Assembly: GCA_001507425.1 (NCBI GenBank)
Contig: LMAJ01000006.1
Location: forward strand, 124,001-188,000
Reading direction: 5' to 3'
Source: Flavobacteriaceae bacterium CRH
GTDB lineage: Bacteria > Bacteroidota > Bacteroidia > Flavobacteriales > Flavobacteriaceae
Length of the DNA: 64,000 nt
A program made the position numbers and the translations under genes. This document shows positions 22,827 through 32,256 of the stretch, in pieces; the stretch's first letter is position 1, and every line of letters starts with the position of its first letter. Under the pieces are notes generated by a model, which was not told where the DNA came from, made no database searches, and worked only from the letters and a program-made list of their open reading frames with translations.

Positions 22827-24958
22827 TACCTTATATTTTGTACGCAGCGCTAATTCTTTCGGCCTGCCTTTTGTTTTATAAATTGCTTTTGCAAAAAGAA
22901 ACCTTTTTTCATTTAAACAGATATGTATTGCTGGCTTGCATGATATTGGCTTTTATTTTGCCTCTTGTTCCGGTTCCGCAGCAATTTTCATTTAGAAAAA
23001 TGGCTGCTGAAAAGCCTTTTACAACAGTTAAAACACCAATTGAAAATATTGAAACGGCTCCGGTAAAAGAGCTGCAAACCAAACCAACGCTTGTTGAAGA
23101 GACGAAACAAATCATCAATGTTGATGTCATTTTGCAAGGCCTGGTTTATTTGTATTGGTTTGGAGTTTTGCTTTTTGGATTTAACTTTTTAATGCAGGCT
23201 ATTATATTGCGGTACAAATCCTATTCAGGATCGTCAATCCTGGATGGTAAGTTTCGTATTATCGAAATAACGGGCGATAAAGCTCCCTGTTCTTTTGCCA
23301 ATACTATTTTTATCAATCCTGAAAAATACGAATGGGAAACGTATAACCAAATTTTGCTGCATGAAAAAATTCATATCGAGCAAAAACATACCATTGATCT
23401 TCTGCTTGCCGAGATGGTTCTCATCTTTCAGTGGTTCAATCCTTTTGCATGGCAGTGGCGAAAAGCATTAGAAACTAATCTTGAATTTTTAACCGATGAT
23501 CAAATGCTTCAGCAAGACGCGGTAGAAAAAGAAAGTTATCAGTTTAGTTTGCTAAAAGTGGCGGCGCCACAATTTCCGTTGAGTCTTACGACTAATTATA
23601 ATCAATCATTATTAAAAAAACGAATCATCATGATGAACTCAAAAAAATCAAATGTGCACACTACATGGAAATATTTTTTCCTTGTGCCACTTATGGTACT
23701 TTTTGCCTGCCTTTTTAATCAACCGGCAGCACAAAGTCAAACCCTTAATTCTAAAACGGAATCGAAACAAGACGTAAACATTCAAAACGGAATGAAAACA
23801 GACGGGAACTGGTTTGCCACAATTAAAGGCAATACTGTAGAAATTCACTTCAAAAGCGATGAAAATGATAATTCTTCGAATAATTTTCAGTTGAGTGAGC
23901 TTAGTAACCTTCCGAGAGATAAACAGGGAGAATTTACTTTAACCCGCGAAGCCGGAACTATGTTTTTTACAGGAAAATTTGAAGGCGATAAAGGAATGGG
24001 AACTTATAAATTTACTGCAAATAAAGCCTACAGCGCAACAATGCAAAAAGAAGGAATTGATGTTGCTAAAGATGAAGATTTTATGGTTTTCTTTATGGTT
24101 AACATCAAAGTATCTTATGTGCAAATGCTAAAGAAACAGGGTTATACCAAATTAGACAAAGATCAGGTTATTCCTCTAGCAGCTTTAGATGTAAACGAAG
24201 CTTATATTACTTCAATTAAACAAGCAATTCCGGATATTGACTTAGAGAATCTTGTTCCTTTTAAATCATTGGGCGTTGATAAAGCTTATATTGAAGAAAT
24301 ACGTAATGCAGGTTACAAAGATATTAGTCCAAGCAATATTATAGCAATGAAATCTCAGGGTATTGATGGAAAATATATTGCTGATGTTCGAAATTCTAAC
24401 AACAAAAGCAATGACAATAACAATAGAAATGACAATGACAAAAGCAATGACAATGGTAAGGCGAATGATAACAACGATAACGATGATGATATCATTGCAT
24501 TTAAAGCATTAAATATTGATAAGGCATTTATTGATTCCTTCAAAAAAGTAGGCTATAATACTATTTCTAACAGTGATTTGATTGCTCTGAAATCCTTAAA
24601 TGTAAATTCTGAATATATAAATGGTTTTCAAAAACTAGGCTATAAAAATATTAAATTGGATGATTTGATTGCTATGAAGTCCTTAAATATTACTACGGAA
24701 TATGTAAAAGATTTTGAAAAAGCAGGATATAAAAACATAAAAACAGACGATTTAGTTGCTTTGAAATCACAAAATATCACGTCAGATTTTATACTTCAAT
24801 ATAAAGAACTTGGTTTTGATAAGTTGAACATTGATGATGTTGTTGGGGCAAAAGCAGTAGGGGCAACGCCATCTTTTATTAAATCGATGAAAGGAAAAGG
24901 ACACGATTTTAAAGATCTGGGCAAGTATATTGCATTGAAATCTGTTATAAGTAATTAA
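22823..24958 (+). CDS. BlaR1-like M56 membrane peptidase with C-terminal repeat domain
   Basis: This 711-residue protein has N-terminal membrane helices (about 3-21, 35-50, 105-128) and the M56 zinc-peptidase motif HEKIH at residues 180-184, followed by a membrane segment near 287-305. The C-terminal 270 residues are at least seven copies of a roughly 25-residue unit (consensus LIALKSLNI-x3-YI-x3-K-x-GYKNI). A low-complexity Asn/Asp/Lys/Ser linker interrupts them at about residues 522-555. The peptidase would cleave BlaI, and the repeats probably form the extracytoplasmic or scaffold part. No penicillin-binding sensor domain is visible, so the signal is not obviously a beta-lactam. Confidence 0.88.
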   Translation: MIPYILYAALILSACLLFYKLLLQKETFFHLNRYVLLACMILAFILPLVPVPQQFSFRKMAAEKPFTTVKTPIENIETAPVKELQTKPTLVEETKQIINVDVILQGLVYLYWFGVLLFGFNFLMQAIILRYKSYSGSSILDGKFRIIEITGDKAPCSFANTIFINPEKYEWETYNQILLHEKIHIEQKHTIDLLLAEMVLIFQWFNPFAWQWRKALETNLEFLTDDQMLQQDAVEKESYQFSLLKVAAPQFPLSLTTNYNQSLLKKRIIMMNSKKSNVHTTWKYFFLVPLMVLFACLFNQPAAQSQTLNSKTESKQDVNIQNGMKTDGNWFATIKGNTVEIHFKSDENDNSSNNFQLSELSNLPRDKQGEFTLTREAGTMFFTGKFEGDKGMGTYKFTANKAYSATMQKEGIDVAKDEDFMVFFMVNIKVSYVQMLKKQGYTKLDKDQVIPLAALDVNEAYITSIKQAIPDIDLENLVPFKSLGVDKAYIEEIRNAGYKDISPSNIIAMKSQGIDGKYIADVRNSNNKSNDNNNRNDNDKSNDNGKANDNNDNDDDIIAFKALNIDKAFIDSFKKVGYNTISNSDLIALKSLNVNSEYINGFQKLGYKNIKLDDLIAMKSLNITTEYVKDFEKAGYKNIKTDDLVALKSQNITSDFILQYKELGFDKLNIDDVVGAKAVGATPSFIKSMKGKGHDFKDLGKYIALKSVISN

Positions 24959-25034
24959 AATAAAACTAATTCTTATGGCATTAAAGCTTTTTGAATTAGT
25001 TTGAACACACAATAAATCGAGTTGTAACGACTGT

Positions 25035-25066
25035 AAAAAGCCCATTTTTTATGAAATGGGCTTTTT
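25035..25066 (+). terminator. Intrinsic terminator after the BlaR1 gene
   Basis: AAAAAGCCCATTT (25035-25047) pairs with AAATGGGCTTTTT (25054-25066) across a 6-nt loop, with a T-run at the end. Confidence 0.87.
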
Positions 25067-25276
25067 TATGATTATTAAAAACATGGAATCGTCTGATACT
25101 AATGTTATTATTCGTTTTTTTTTAAGACGATATTTTATATTAAATTTTAAAAGAAATTTTCTGTTCTTTGCACCTTAAGATTTACTTAAGAAAACAAGTA
25201 AAATAGTCTAAACTGTCTGCTTAATACCACAATATTATTTTAGACATTGAGTTAAGACTAATTATCATTTTGAGTT
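25067..25276 (+). other. Upstream region of the ECF sigma operon
   Basis: The 318 bp from the BlaR1 stop to the sigma factor start hold the terminator above and about 210 bp of AT-rich sequence without a gene. I see only a weak -7 match, TCATTTTG, just before the start codon. A promoter read by the operon's own sigma factor would not match TAnnTTTG, and none is recognised. Confidence 0.35.
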
Positions 25277-25798
25277 ATGGACAACAAAAAGTTTATATTA
25301 AGTTTAAAAAAAGGTAATGAGGCTTCTTTCAAACAAGCTTACTTAAATTACTATGACAAACTGATAAACATTGCCAGACGCTTTGATTTTACTGTTCTCA
25401 CGCCACAAGATTTTGTTCAGGAAACTTTTTTAAGGCTTTATAATAAAAGAGAATTGCTAAACGAAGATGTTTTGTTTGATAAACAATTGTTTACGATTTG
25501 CAAAAACATCATTATCAATCATGTAAACAGAGAAAACAAAATAATTCAGCTTGATACTTTACCCCCAGAAATAGAGCAGGAGGATACAGAAACAATAATT
25601 TTTGAAGAAAGAAGAGAAAAATTATATAGTTTCATAAACTTGCTTCCTGAACAACAGCAAAAAATATTTACTTTACATAAACTGGAAAACCTTAGCTATA
25701 AGGAGATTGCAGCAATTACAGCACTTTCTGAAAAGACAATTGCCAATCATATTTATCTTGCCAGTAAATTTATTAGAAAAAAAATCGAAGACCATTAG
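25277..25798 (+). CDS. ECF-type RNA polymerase sigma factor
   Basis: This 173-residue protein has the two-domain layout of extracytoplasmic-function sigma factors. Region 2 includes NIARRFDFTVLTPQDFVQET and LRLYNKRE, and region 4 LENLSYKEIAAITALSEKTI followed by a basic recognition helix. It starts a five-gene operon with a FecR-type anti-sigma factor, an STN-TonB receptor and a DUF4249 lipoprotein. In such systems ligand binding at the receptor is passed through FecR to free the sigma factor, which turns on its own operon. Confidence 0.93.
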   Translation: MDNKKFILSLKKGNEASFKQAYLNYYDKLINIARRFDFTVLTPQDFVQETFLRLYNKRELLNEDVLFDKQLFTICKNIIINHVNRENKIIQLDTLPPEIEQEDTETIIFEERREKLYSFINLLPEQQQKIFTLHKLENLSYKEIAAITALSEKTIANHIYLASKFIRKKIEDH

Positions 25799-25843
25799 GA
25801 ACTTTTATATTCTCGTTTGTTATAGATATAAACAGGAACATAA

Positions 25844-26053
25844 ATGCATATTGAGTCTTATAAAACGGATGTTACAACCAAGGAAGATGCAAACTTTATT
25901 GTAGTGCTTCTGCAGTTTATCATTTCTGATTGTATCATGAATTTTGATTTAGATGATTGTAATCACATTCTAAGAATCGAAACCAACAGGGATATTAAAG
26001 AAATGGTTTATGGTGTTTTTAATAAACAAGGATTTAATTGTCAAAAACTTTAA
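25844..26053 (+). CDS. Small conserved-type cytoplasmic protein between sigma and anti-sigma genes
   Basis: This 69-residue protein (MHIESYKTDV start) has a short beta-alpha-beta-like pattern with FIVVLLQFIISDCIMNFDLDDCNHILRIE and a closing YGVFNKQGFNCQKL. I recall similar small proteins in other Bacteroidota (with the INFDLDDC-x-ILR core), but they have no assigned function. It starts 45 bp after the sigma factor stop and ends 11 bp before the anti-sigma start at 26065, so it lies inside the operon. Whether it takes part in the signalling is unknown. Confidence 0.7.
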   Translation: MHIESYKTDVTTKEDANFIVVLLQFIISDCIMNFDLDDCNHILRIETNRDIKEMVYGVFNKQGFNCQKL

Positions 26054-26064
26054 CGCTCAAAGCT

Positions 26065-26907
26065 ATGGACGAAAAGAAATTAGAAGATCAATTAAAAAAG
26101 ATTTGGGATGAAAATCCCGCGTCACATTCTAATGATGAAAAAGAAGCTTCGTGGGAGCAATTCCAATCAAAAGCATTTTATTCAAAAAAACAAAAATTTA
26201 AAGCTTGGCGTTATTATGCAGCCGCTGCCGTTTTGATTTTTGCACTTGCTGGAACCGCAATTTATTTTAATAATGATGCTTTTGGCAACGGTTTTTATCT
26301 TACTGATACTACGATCGAAAATACTACTGCAGCATTAAAAACCGTGATTTTACCAGATAGCTCGCGAGTAGAACTGAGCCCGAATTCTAAAATCGTATAC
26401 GCCGGTAATTTCTCTGACAATAGAAAAGTAGAAGTTAACGGTGAAGCTTATTTTAAAGTCAAAAAAGATAAAAAACATCCTTTTGAAGTACTTTGTAATG
26501 AAACGACAACGAAAGTTTTAGGCACTTCATTTACTGTAACAGGATATACTCAAAAAGAAGTAGCTGTTGAGCTTTATGAAGGCAGCGTTGAAATGAGTAT
26601 TAAAAACCAGAGTAAAAAATGGATACTAAAACCCGGCGAAAAATTTACTTATGGAAACCAAACTGCTTTAGTAACAGATTTTAACCGATTTGTAGATTTT
26701 GATAATGAAAAACTGAGCGTTATCAGCACTTATATTGAATCTAATTATGGTTATAAAGTAAGTATTCCTGAGGAATATTCTAATCAAAAAATCACAATCC
26801 GAATAAATAAAAAGGAAGATTTAAAAACAATTACACAATTAATATCAGAAATGTATAACCTAAACTATGAAGTAAATGAAAAATTAAAACAGATTACTTT
26901 TCAATAG
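26065..26907 (+). CDS. FecR-family anti-sigma factor
   Basis: The start at 26065 gives 280 residues. An earlier frame start at 26038 overlaps the preceding gene and adds no family residues. The N-terminal cytoplasmic part (1-50) should bind the sigma factor. A membrane helix at about residues 55-75 (YYAAAAVLIFALAGTAIYF) follows, then the periplasmic FecR domain with LPDSSRVELSPNSKIVY, VNGEAYFKVKKDKKHPF and VLGTSFTVTGY, and a C-terminal STN-like segment (about 205-280). It transmits the signal from the TonB receptor to the sigma factor. Confidence 0.92.
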   Translation: MDEKKLEDQLKKIWDENPASHSNDEKEASWEQFQSKAFYSKKQKFKAWRYYAAAAVLIFALAGTAIYFNNDAFGNGFYLTDTTIENTTAALKTVILPDSSRVELSPNSKIVYAGNFSDNRKVEVNGEAYFKVKKDKKHPFEVLCNETTTKVLGTSFTVTGYTQKEVAVELYEGSVEMSIKNQSKKWILKPGEKFTYGNQTALVTDFNRFVDFDNEKLSVISTYIESNYGYKVSIPEEYSNQKITIRINKKEDLKTITQLISEMYNLNYEVNEKLKQITFQ

Positions 26908-26914
26908 AAAAGAA

Positions 26915-26978
26915 AAGGATGCACTAGCCGCGAAACTAAACATCCTTCCCATAGTTACAGGACAGTAAAGTACTGTCC
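26915..26978 (+). other. Two hairpins between the anti-sigma and receptor genes
   Basis: AAGGATG (26915-26921) pairs with CATCCTT (26941-26947), and GGACAGTA (26960-26967) pairs with TACTGTCC (26971-26978) with a 3-nt loop. Both lie in the 102-bp spacer and lack a T-run, so they look like RNA stability or processing elements rather than terminators. They could set different levels for signalling and transport genes. Confidence 0.5.
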
Positions 26979-27009
26979 CATTTAATAATATTCAAAAATA
27001 CAAAATTTC

Positions 27010-29625
27010 ATGAAGCATATAATTTCAGCATGCTTTTTTTTATTCAGTTTGTGTATGTTCTCCCAAAATGTATCTGTAACTGTAGATCAAACGGTAACAT
27101 TAAAAGAATTATTTAAACAAATTGAAAATCAAACCGACTTTAAATTTGCTTTTACAGATCAAATTGATACCAATCAAAAATATTTTACCCAAAAGAATAC
27201 TTATAGCAATATTCAGATTAAAGAGCTTATTAGCGAACTGAACAAGAACAAATTGATTCAGTTTTCGATTGTAGGAAATAATGTTTTTGTAAAGCAAAAA
27301 TCTTCATCAAAAGGCACTAAAAAAAAAAGTAAGTTAACGGGGCAGGTTCTTGACGACAACAGAGAAGCCGTTATTGGTGCGAATGTTTATGTTAAAGAAA
27401 TCGCAACTGGCGCTACAACAGACAGAAACGGAATGTTTGCCATAGAGTTGAATAAAGGAACTTATACTGTTTTGGTGAGTTATGTGGGTTTTAAAAACAT
27501 CGAAAAAGAAATTACAGTTTCAGATGATACCAAAATTGATTTTAATATGCTGGCTGACAGTCAGCAACTAGATCAGGTAATAATCACAAACTCTAAAGCT
27601 GTTGATGTCAGGAATACTCAAATGAGCGTTAATAAACTCTCTATGGAAGAAATTAAAAGAATTCCGGCTGCTATGGGGGAGCCGGATCCTTTAAAATCGA
27701 TATTAACATTGCCGGGAGTTACCAATGCAGGAGAACTTTCTTCGGGTTTTAATGTCCGTGGAGGTGCAGCAGATCAAAATTTGATTCTTTTAGACGGCGC
27801 ACCCGTTTATGGTGACTCGCACATGTTTGGTTTTTTCTCTGTTTTTAATGCAGATGCAATCAGCGGACTTGATTTATATAAAGGCGGAATTCCGTCTAAA
27901 TTTGGCGGAAGGGTTTCTTCTGTTCTTGATGTTACCCAGCAAATTGGAGATTTTGAAGATTATAAGATAAACGGTGGTATTGGTTTGATATCAAGTCGTT
28001 TATTGGTTCAGGGGCCAATTCAGAAAGATAAAGGTTCTTTTCTTATAGCTGGCCGTACATCGTATGCGCATTTATTTTTAAAGCTTAATGATAACAGTAA
28101 TTCGGCAAAGTTTTATGATATTAATGCTAAACTTAATTATCGTTTGGGCACCAATAACTCTATTGCTTTTTCAGGATATTTTGGAAGCGATGTTTTTGCT
28201 ATTGATAACCGCTTTGATTCTACTTTTGGAAATACAATGGGAATCTTAAGCTGGAAACATAAATTTTCGGATCAGCTGAATACAAATTTAGCTGTTTTTT
28301 ACAGCGATTATAAATTTACCCTTGCGTTGCCTACAGAATTTTTTGACTGGAACAATAAGATTTCGAGCTATGGTCTTAAGTATGCCTGGAATCATTCGGT
28401 ATCAGAAAAAATTAAACTTAACTACGGAATAGACGGTCAGTATTATAATTTTAATCCGGGTACCGTAAAGCCTACAAGTGCAGAGTCACCGTTTAATTAC
28501 AAACAGCTGGATAAAAAATATGCTTTCGAATCGTCTGTTTATCTTGATTTCGAACATCAGCTTACAGAGAAACTGAATCTTCGATACGGACTTCGTTATA
28601 GTATGTTTTATCGTTTAGGCGGAGAAGAAATCAGTACGTATGAAAATGGACAGGCAGTGGTGTATAATCCACTATATAATATTTATGAAGAAGGAACTCC
28701 AATAGGAACTGTATCTTATAAAAGTGGAGAAACGATAAGTAAATTTAATAATCTGGAACCGCGCGCGGCATTGTCGTATGCTTTTAACAACAATACTTCA
28801 GTAAAGGCAAGTTATAACAGAATGGCGCAATACATTCATATGTTATCCAATACCCAGTTTCCATTGCCAATGACGATCTGGACACCAAGCGGACCTTTTA
28901 CAAAACCGCAGCTTTTGGATCAGTATGCGATCGGGTATTTTAAGAATTTTAAAGATGGCGATTATTCTTTTGAAGGGGAACTTTTTTATAAAAATATTAA
29001 AAATCGTATTGATTATATTGATGGTGCAGATATATTAGCAAACAATAATATCGAACAGGTTATTTTGAATGGTAAAGCCAGATCGTATGGTATGGAATTA
29101 TTATTTAGAAAAAATACCGGAAATTTTACCGGATGGGTTTCATATACTTTATCGAGAGCTGAACAAAAAACTCCCGGAAGAACACCCGAAGAACCTGGTA
29201 TTGCAAATGGTAAATGGTATTTGTCAGGATATGATAAACTGCATAATTTAAATATTGTTGGAAGTTACCTCTATAGTCCGAAATGGTCTTTTAATGCGAA
29301 TTTTGCATTGCAGTCAGGCCAGCCGGTAACGTATGCAAATGGATATTATGAATTTGGAGGCATTAATATTCCTAATTTTTCGTTGCGAAACGAAAACAGG
29401 CTTCCACTTTTTCATCACTTAGATCTGGCAGCGACTTATACGCCAAAACCGGATAAAAAGAAAGGATGGCAGAGCTATTGGGTATTTAGTATCTATAATA
29501 TTTACAACAGAAAAAACGCCGCTTCGATGACATTTCAAACAAATGATGATACAGGAGCGAATGAAACCACGAGACTTTCTATTTTTGGGATAGTTCCTGG
29601 TATTTCGTATAATTTTAAATTTTAA
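27010..29625 (+). CDS. TonB-dependent receptor with STN signalling domain
   Basis: This 871-residue outer-membrane protein has a signal peptide (1-18), an STN domain (about 20-95) that contacts FecR, a carboxypeptidase-regulatory-like domain (about 105-185, LTGQVLDDNREAVIGANVYV) and a plug domain (about 205-315, LPGVTNAGELSSGFNVRGG, LLDGAPVYG). A beta-barrel follows, ending NFKF. Import of a substrate across the outer membrane is powered by TonB. The partner DUF4249 lipoprotein begins at its last base. Ligand not identifiable from sequence. Confidence 0.92.
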   Translation: MKHIISACFFLFSLCMFSQNVSVTVDQTVTLKELFKQIENQTDFKFAFTDQIDTNQKYFTQKNTYSNIQIKELISELNKNKLIQFSIVGNNVFVKQKSSSKGTKKKSKLTGQVLDDNREAVIGANVYVKEIATGATTDRNGMFAIELNKGTYTVLVSYVGFKNIEKEITVSDDTKIDFNMLADSQQLDQVIITNSKAVDVRNTQMSVNKLSMEEIKRIPAAMGEPDPLKSILTLPGVTNAGELSSGFNVRGGAADQNLILLDGAPVYGDSHMFGFFSVFNADAISGLDLYKGGIPSKFGGRVSSVLDVTQQIGDFEDYKINGGIGLISSRLLVQGPIQKDKGSFLIAGRTSYAHLFLKLNDNSNSAKFYDINAKLNYRLGTNNSIAFSGYFGSDVFAIDNRFDSTFGNTMGILSWKHKFSDQLNTNLAVFYSDYKFTLALPTEFFDWNNKISSYGLKYAWNHSVSEKIKLNYGIDGQYYNFNPGTVKPTSAESPFNYKQLDKKYAFESSVYLDFEHQLTEKLNLRYGLRYSMFYRLGGEEISTYENGQAVVYNPLYNIYEEGTPIGTVSYKSGETISKFNNLEPRAALSYAFNNNTSVKASYNRMAQYIHMLSNTQFPLPMTIWTPSGPFTKPQLLDQYAIGYFKNFKDGDYSFEGELFYKNIKNRIDYIDGADILANNNIEQVILNGKARSYGMELLFRKNTGNFTGWVSYTLSRAEQKTPGRTPEEPGIANGKWYLSGYDKLHNLNIVGSYLYSPKWSFNANFALQSGQPVTYANGYYEFGGINIPNFSLRNENRLPLFHHLDLAATYTPKPDKKKGWQSYWVFSIYNIYNRKNAASMTFQTNDDTGANETTRLSIFGIVPGISYNFKF

Positions 29626-30473
29626 TGAATATGCAAAGGATTGAGAAATATACTTTTAAAAATAAAGCATTAGCCTTATTAAGTCTTCTATTTGTATTGT
29701 TTTTATCTTCTTGTGAAGATGTTGTGCAACTTGATTTAGAAACTGGTGAAACAAAAATGGTTATCGATGCAGAAATTATATGGCAAAAAGGAACAACCGG
29801 TAATGAGCAGGTTATAAAAATAAGTAAAACCGCGCCATACTATAATAACACCACACCAAAAGTTTCAGGAGCTCAGGTAAAAGTGGTAAACAGTAATGGA
29901 GATGTGTTTACTTTTAACGAGACAGAACCGGGTTCTTATGTTTGTACTAATTTTGTTCCCGTTTTAGATATGGATTATACACTTTCTGTAGTGGCAGAAG
30001 GACAAAGTTTTACAGCAGTAGAAAAACTCACTTCAGTAGCGCCAATTGACAGGGTAGAACAAGAGATACATAAAGATGGAGTAGGAGAGGAAACAATTGA
30101 GGTGTTATTTTATTATAAAGACCCGATTGATCAGGCCAATTATTATCTGACAGATTATAAAAGTTCATTTCTTCTTTTTCCGGAATACGAACTAACAGAT
30201 GATGAACTATATAATGGAAATGAAATAAAAGAAAGATTTGACGACGAGGATAAAATAAAACCGGGAACCGTTATTGACATTACACATCGCGGCATTTCTA
30301 AAAGCTTTTATAATTATATGAAATTAATTTTAGAAATATACGGAGGAAGCCCTTTTTCTATTCCTCCCGGAAATATTAGAGGTAACATCATAAATACAAG
30401 TGATTCTAATAATTTTGCTTTTGGTTATTTCAGGCTTTGTGAATCAAATAAAGTTTCGTACACGGTTAAATAA
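29625..30473 (+). CDS. DUF4249-family lipoprotein
   Basis: This 282-residue protein has a signal peptide with lipobox LSSC (Cys at about residue 30). It then shows the DUF4249 pattern: EDVVQLDLETGETKMVIDAEI, GAQVKVVNSNGDVF-like strands and a YTLSVVAEGQSFTA region. DUF4249 lipoproteins accompany TonB receptors of this kind and are thought to sit on the cell surface or at the periplasmic face as a cap or accessory. The ATG overlaps the receptor stop (TAATG), so translation is coupled. It is the last gene of the operon. Confidence 0.88.
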   Translation: MNMQRIEKYTFKNKALALLSLLFVLFLSSCEDVVQLDLETGETKMVIDAEIIWQKGTTGNEQVIKISKTAPYYNNTTPKVSGAQVKVVNSNGDVFTFNETEPGSYVCTNFVPVLDMDYTLSVVAEGQSFTAVEKLTSVAPIDRVEQEIHKDGVGEETIEVLFYYKDPIDQANYYLTDYKSSFLLFPEYELTDDELYNGNEIKERFDDEDKIKPGTVIDITHRGISKSFYNYMKLILEIYGGSPFSIPPGNIRGNIINTSDSNNFAFGYFRLCESNKVSYTVK

Positions 30474-30497
30474 GATTTTAATTGATTGTTGATTTAT

Positions 30498-30537
30498 AAA
30501 AACATCTGACATAAATATTGATGTCAGGTGTTTTTTT
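30498..30537. terminator. Terminator between convergent genes
   Basis: AAACATCTGACAT pairs with ATGTCAGGTGTTT (one G-T pair) over an 8-nt loop and ends in a long T-run. It serves the DUF4249 gene and may also help the convergent lipoprotein gene. Confidence 0.8.
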
Positions 30538-30572
30538 ACGTTTCTAAGAAAACGGTAGAATTGCAACTAGTA

Positions 30573-31625
30573 TTAAGGCTGGTTGTTTTTAAATTTTATT
30601 TTACTTAAATTAATAGTATCAGGTTTTTGAATGTTCATTTCGTATGATACTTCTATTTCATCTTTAGATATAAATTCTATTGTTTTATTACATCCCGAAG
30701 AACACGATTCTACAATAATTGGAAAATATAGTTTTTTATTTTTATCATATCCGATAACATTATGACGAAAATAGGTAACAATTTTAAAGTCATTATTTTC
30801 AGTCACCTGATCTTTATCATAAAGTCCGGAAAATTGAAACAGATTTTCTTTGTAATAAGTACTTTTTATAAAATCAGAATTTTTATTTGCATTATTATCC
30901 AAATGCCATTTTTGTTCGTAATTCTTATAATAATTAATGTCTTTTTCTTCTCCGGTTGGATTGTAAACCCATTTATTTTGATTAGCAAATAGATATAATT
31001 CTTTCTTTATAGCTAAGTTTGATTCTAACGCTTCATTTTTTAAGAATCCTCCATCTATACATTCTTCGCATCTTAATGTTACTTCGCCAACATATTTTAA
31101 GGTGTAAAATTTTAAAGTAACAGTATTTACCATAATAAAACTCAAAATATATTCAGGATCTCCGTTGCCTTGAGGAGATTCCATTACTGCAAATAGAAAA
31201 TAATCTACACCATCAATTTTTTTTCTTAAGAAACTGTTTTTATCAATATTTATATAATAAAATTCATCTGAAAGCAAGATTTCCTTTTGAATAAGTTTCT
31301 GGCTTTCTTTATTTTTTTTGAACTTTGAAACACTAATAGAATTGCTGTCGCCCACAAGTAAAAATTTATCATTGTCGCTAACTTCACTGCCTGAAAGTTC
31401 AGTTATTTCGGTATTGTCCTGATTATTAAAAGAGAATAAAGTTGTGGTTTTTTTTATTTCCTTGCTATTTTCTTTCGTCTTTGGTTGTACGTCTTTCTTG
31501 TTTATTTCGTGGTCAGATTTTTTTTTGTCATTATTGCAAGAATAAAGAGTGATGATAGATAAAAAAAATACAGCTAGTTGGTTTTTAATGGCTTTCAATT
31601 GATTTTTGGTTTTTGGTCTCAGCAA
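30573..31625 (-). CDS. Lipoprotein of unknown function
   Basis: This 350-residue protein starts with a hydrophobic stretch and lipobox TLYSC (Cys at about residue 30), then a Lys/Asp/Glu-rich linker to residue 65. The mature domain has many short strands and a pair CEEC-like (RCEECIDGG, about residue 185) plus CSSGC near the C-terminus, which may form disulfides. No family is recognised. It is monocistronic on the minus strand. It may belong to the group of orphan proteins at 30.5-34.4 kb. Confidence 0.65.
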   Translation of the reverse strand: MLRPKTKNQLKAIKNQLAVFFLSIITLYSCNNDKKKSDHEINKKDVQPKTKENSKEIKKTTTLFSFNNQDNTEITELSGSEVSDNDKFLLVGDSNSISVSKFKKNKESQKLIQKEILLSDEFYYINIDKNSFLRKKIDGVDYFLFAVMESPQGNGDPEYILSFIMVNTVTLKFYTLKYVGEVTLRCEECIDGGFLKNEALESNLAIKKELYLFANQNKWVYNPTGEEKDINYYKNYEQKWHLDNNANKNSDFIKSTYYKENLFQFSGLYDKDQVTENNDFKIVTYFRHNVIGYDKNKKLYFPIIVESCSSGCNKTIEFISKDEIEVSYEMNIQKPDTINLSKIKFKNNQP

Positions 31626-31812
31626 GATAAAATTTATTTTATAATTTAAATAGAGTATTTAAATCTTCTTATAAATGAATTTTCAGATTTCATAATTACT
31701 TCTTTGTTATATCTTGAAATCGATAAATAAAATTTGCTAGTTTTACTTTAAAAATAATACGCGAATTATTGCAGAATATAACAAAAGAATAAATTTTTAA
31801 AGAATAAAATAT

Positions 31813-32256
31813 ATGTGCGAAACAGGAAAAGAGATTAAACTTTGTACGTGTGTTCCAAACGGGATGAATAGGATTGTGCACAACAAAAAATCCCGAAGAT
31901 TTAAAAATTTGCCTAAAGAATTTACATGGACATTAAGAAAATATGTAGGTTATAGTGATTGTATGATGGACGGAATGATAATTTTTCCACTCGATGTGAT
32001 ATCAGAAGATCTAACAACGGAAAGAATGCTTGTCGATCTTAATGATAGAAATTGTTTTGATTTTGATTATGTGCCTAATGAAGGTGATAATCTTCAAATT
32101 TTTACTCCGCAAAAGTACTCAACACAGTTTTTATCCTTCATTTATCGAAATGGAGAATGGATAGCTGACTATTATAATGGTTTCAGAGATGCGACTGAAA
32201 AAATAAATTATGGAAAAGTATATTTTGACGAAAAAACCGAAACTAAAAATGATTAA
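31813..32256 (+). CDS. Hypothetical protein with N-terminal Cys motif
   Basis: This 147-residue protein begins MCETGKEIKLCTC, a close set of three cysteines, then WTLRKYVGY and NCFDFDYVPNEGD. There is no signal peptide. I know of no family assignment. Its stop at 32256 overlaps the next gene's ATG at 32249 by 8 bp, so the two are probably translated together. It could be a cytoplasmic partner of the lipoprotein that follows; nothing more can be said. Confidence 0.65.
   Translation: MCETGKEIKLCTCVPNGMNRIVHNKKSRRFKNLPKEFTWTLRKYVGYSDCMMDGMIIFPLDVISEDLTTERMLVDLNDRNCFDFDYVPNEGDNLQIFTPQKYSTQFLSFIYRNGEWIADYYNGFRDATEKINYGKVYFDEKTETKND

Noticed and set aside
24355..24543. Leucine-rich antisense frame inside the BlaR1 gene
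   Set aside because: It is the reverse reading of the Asn/Asp/Lys/Ser linker and has no independent features.
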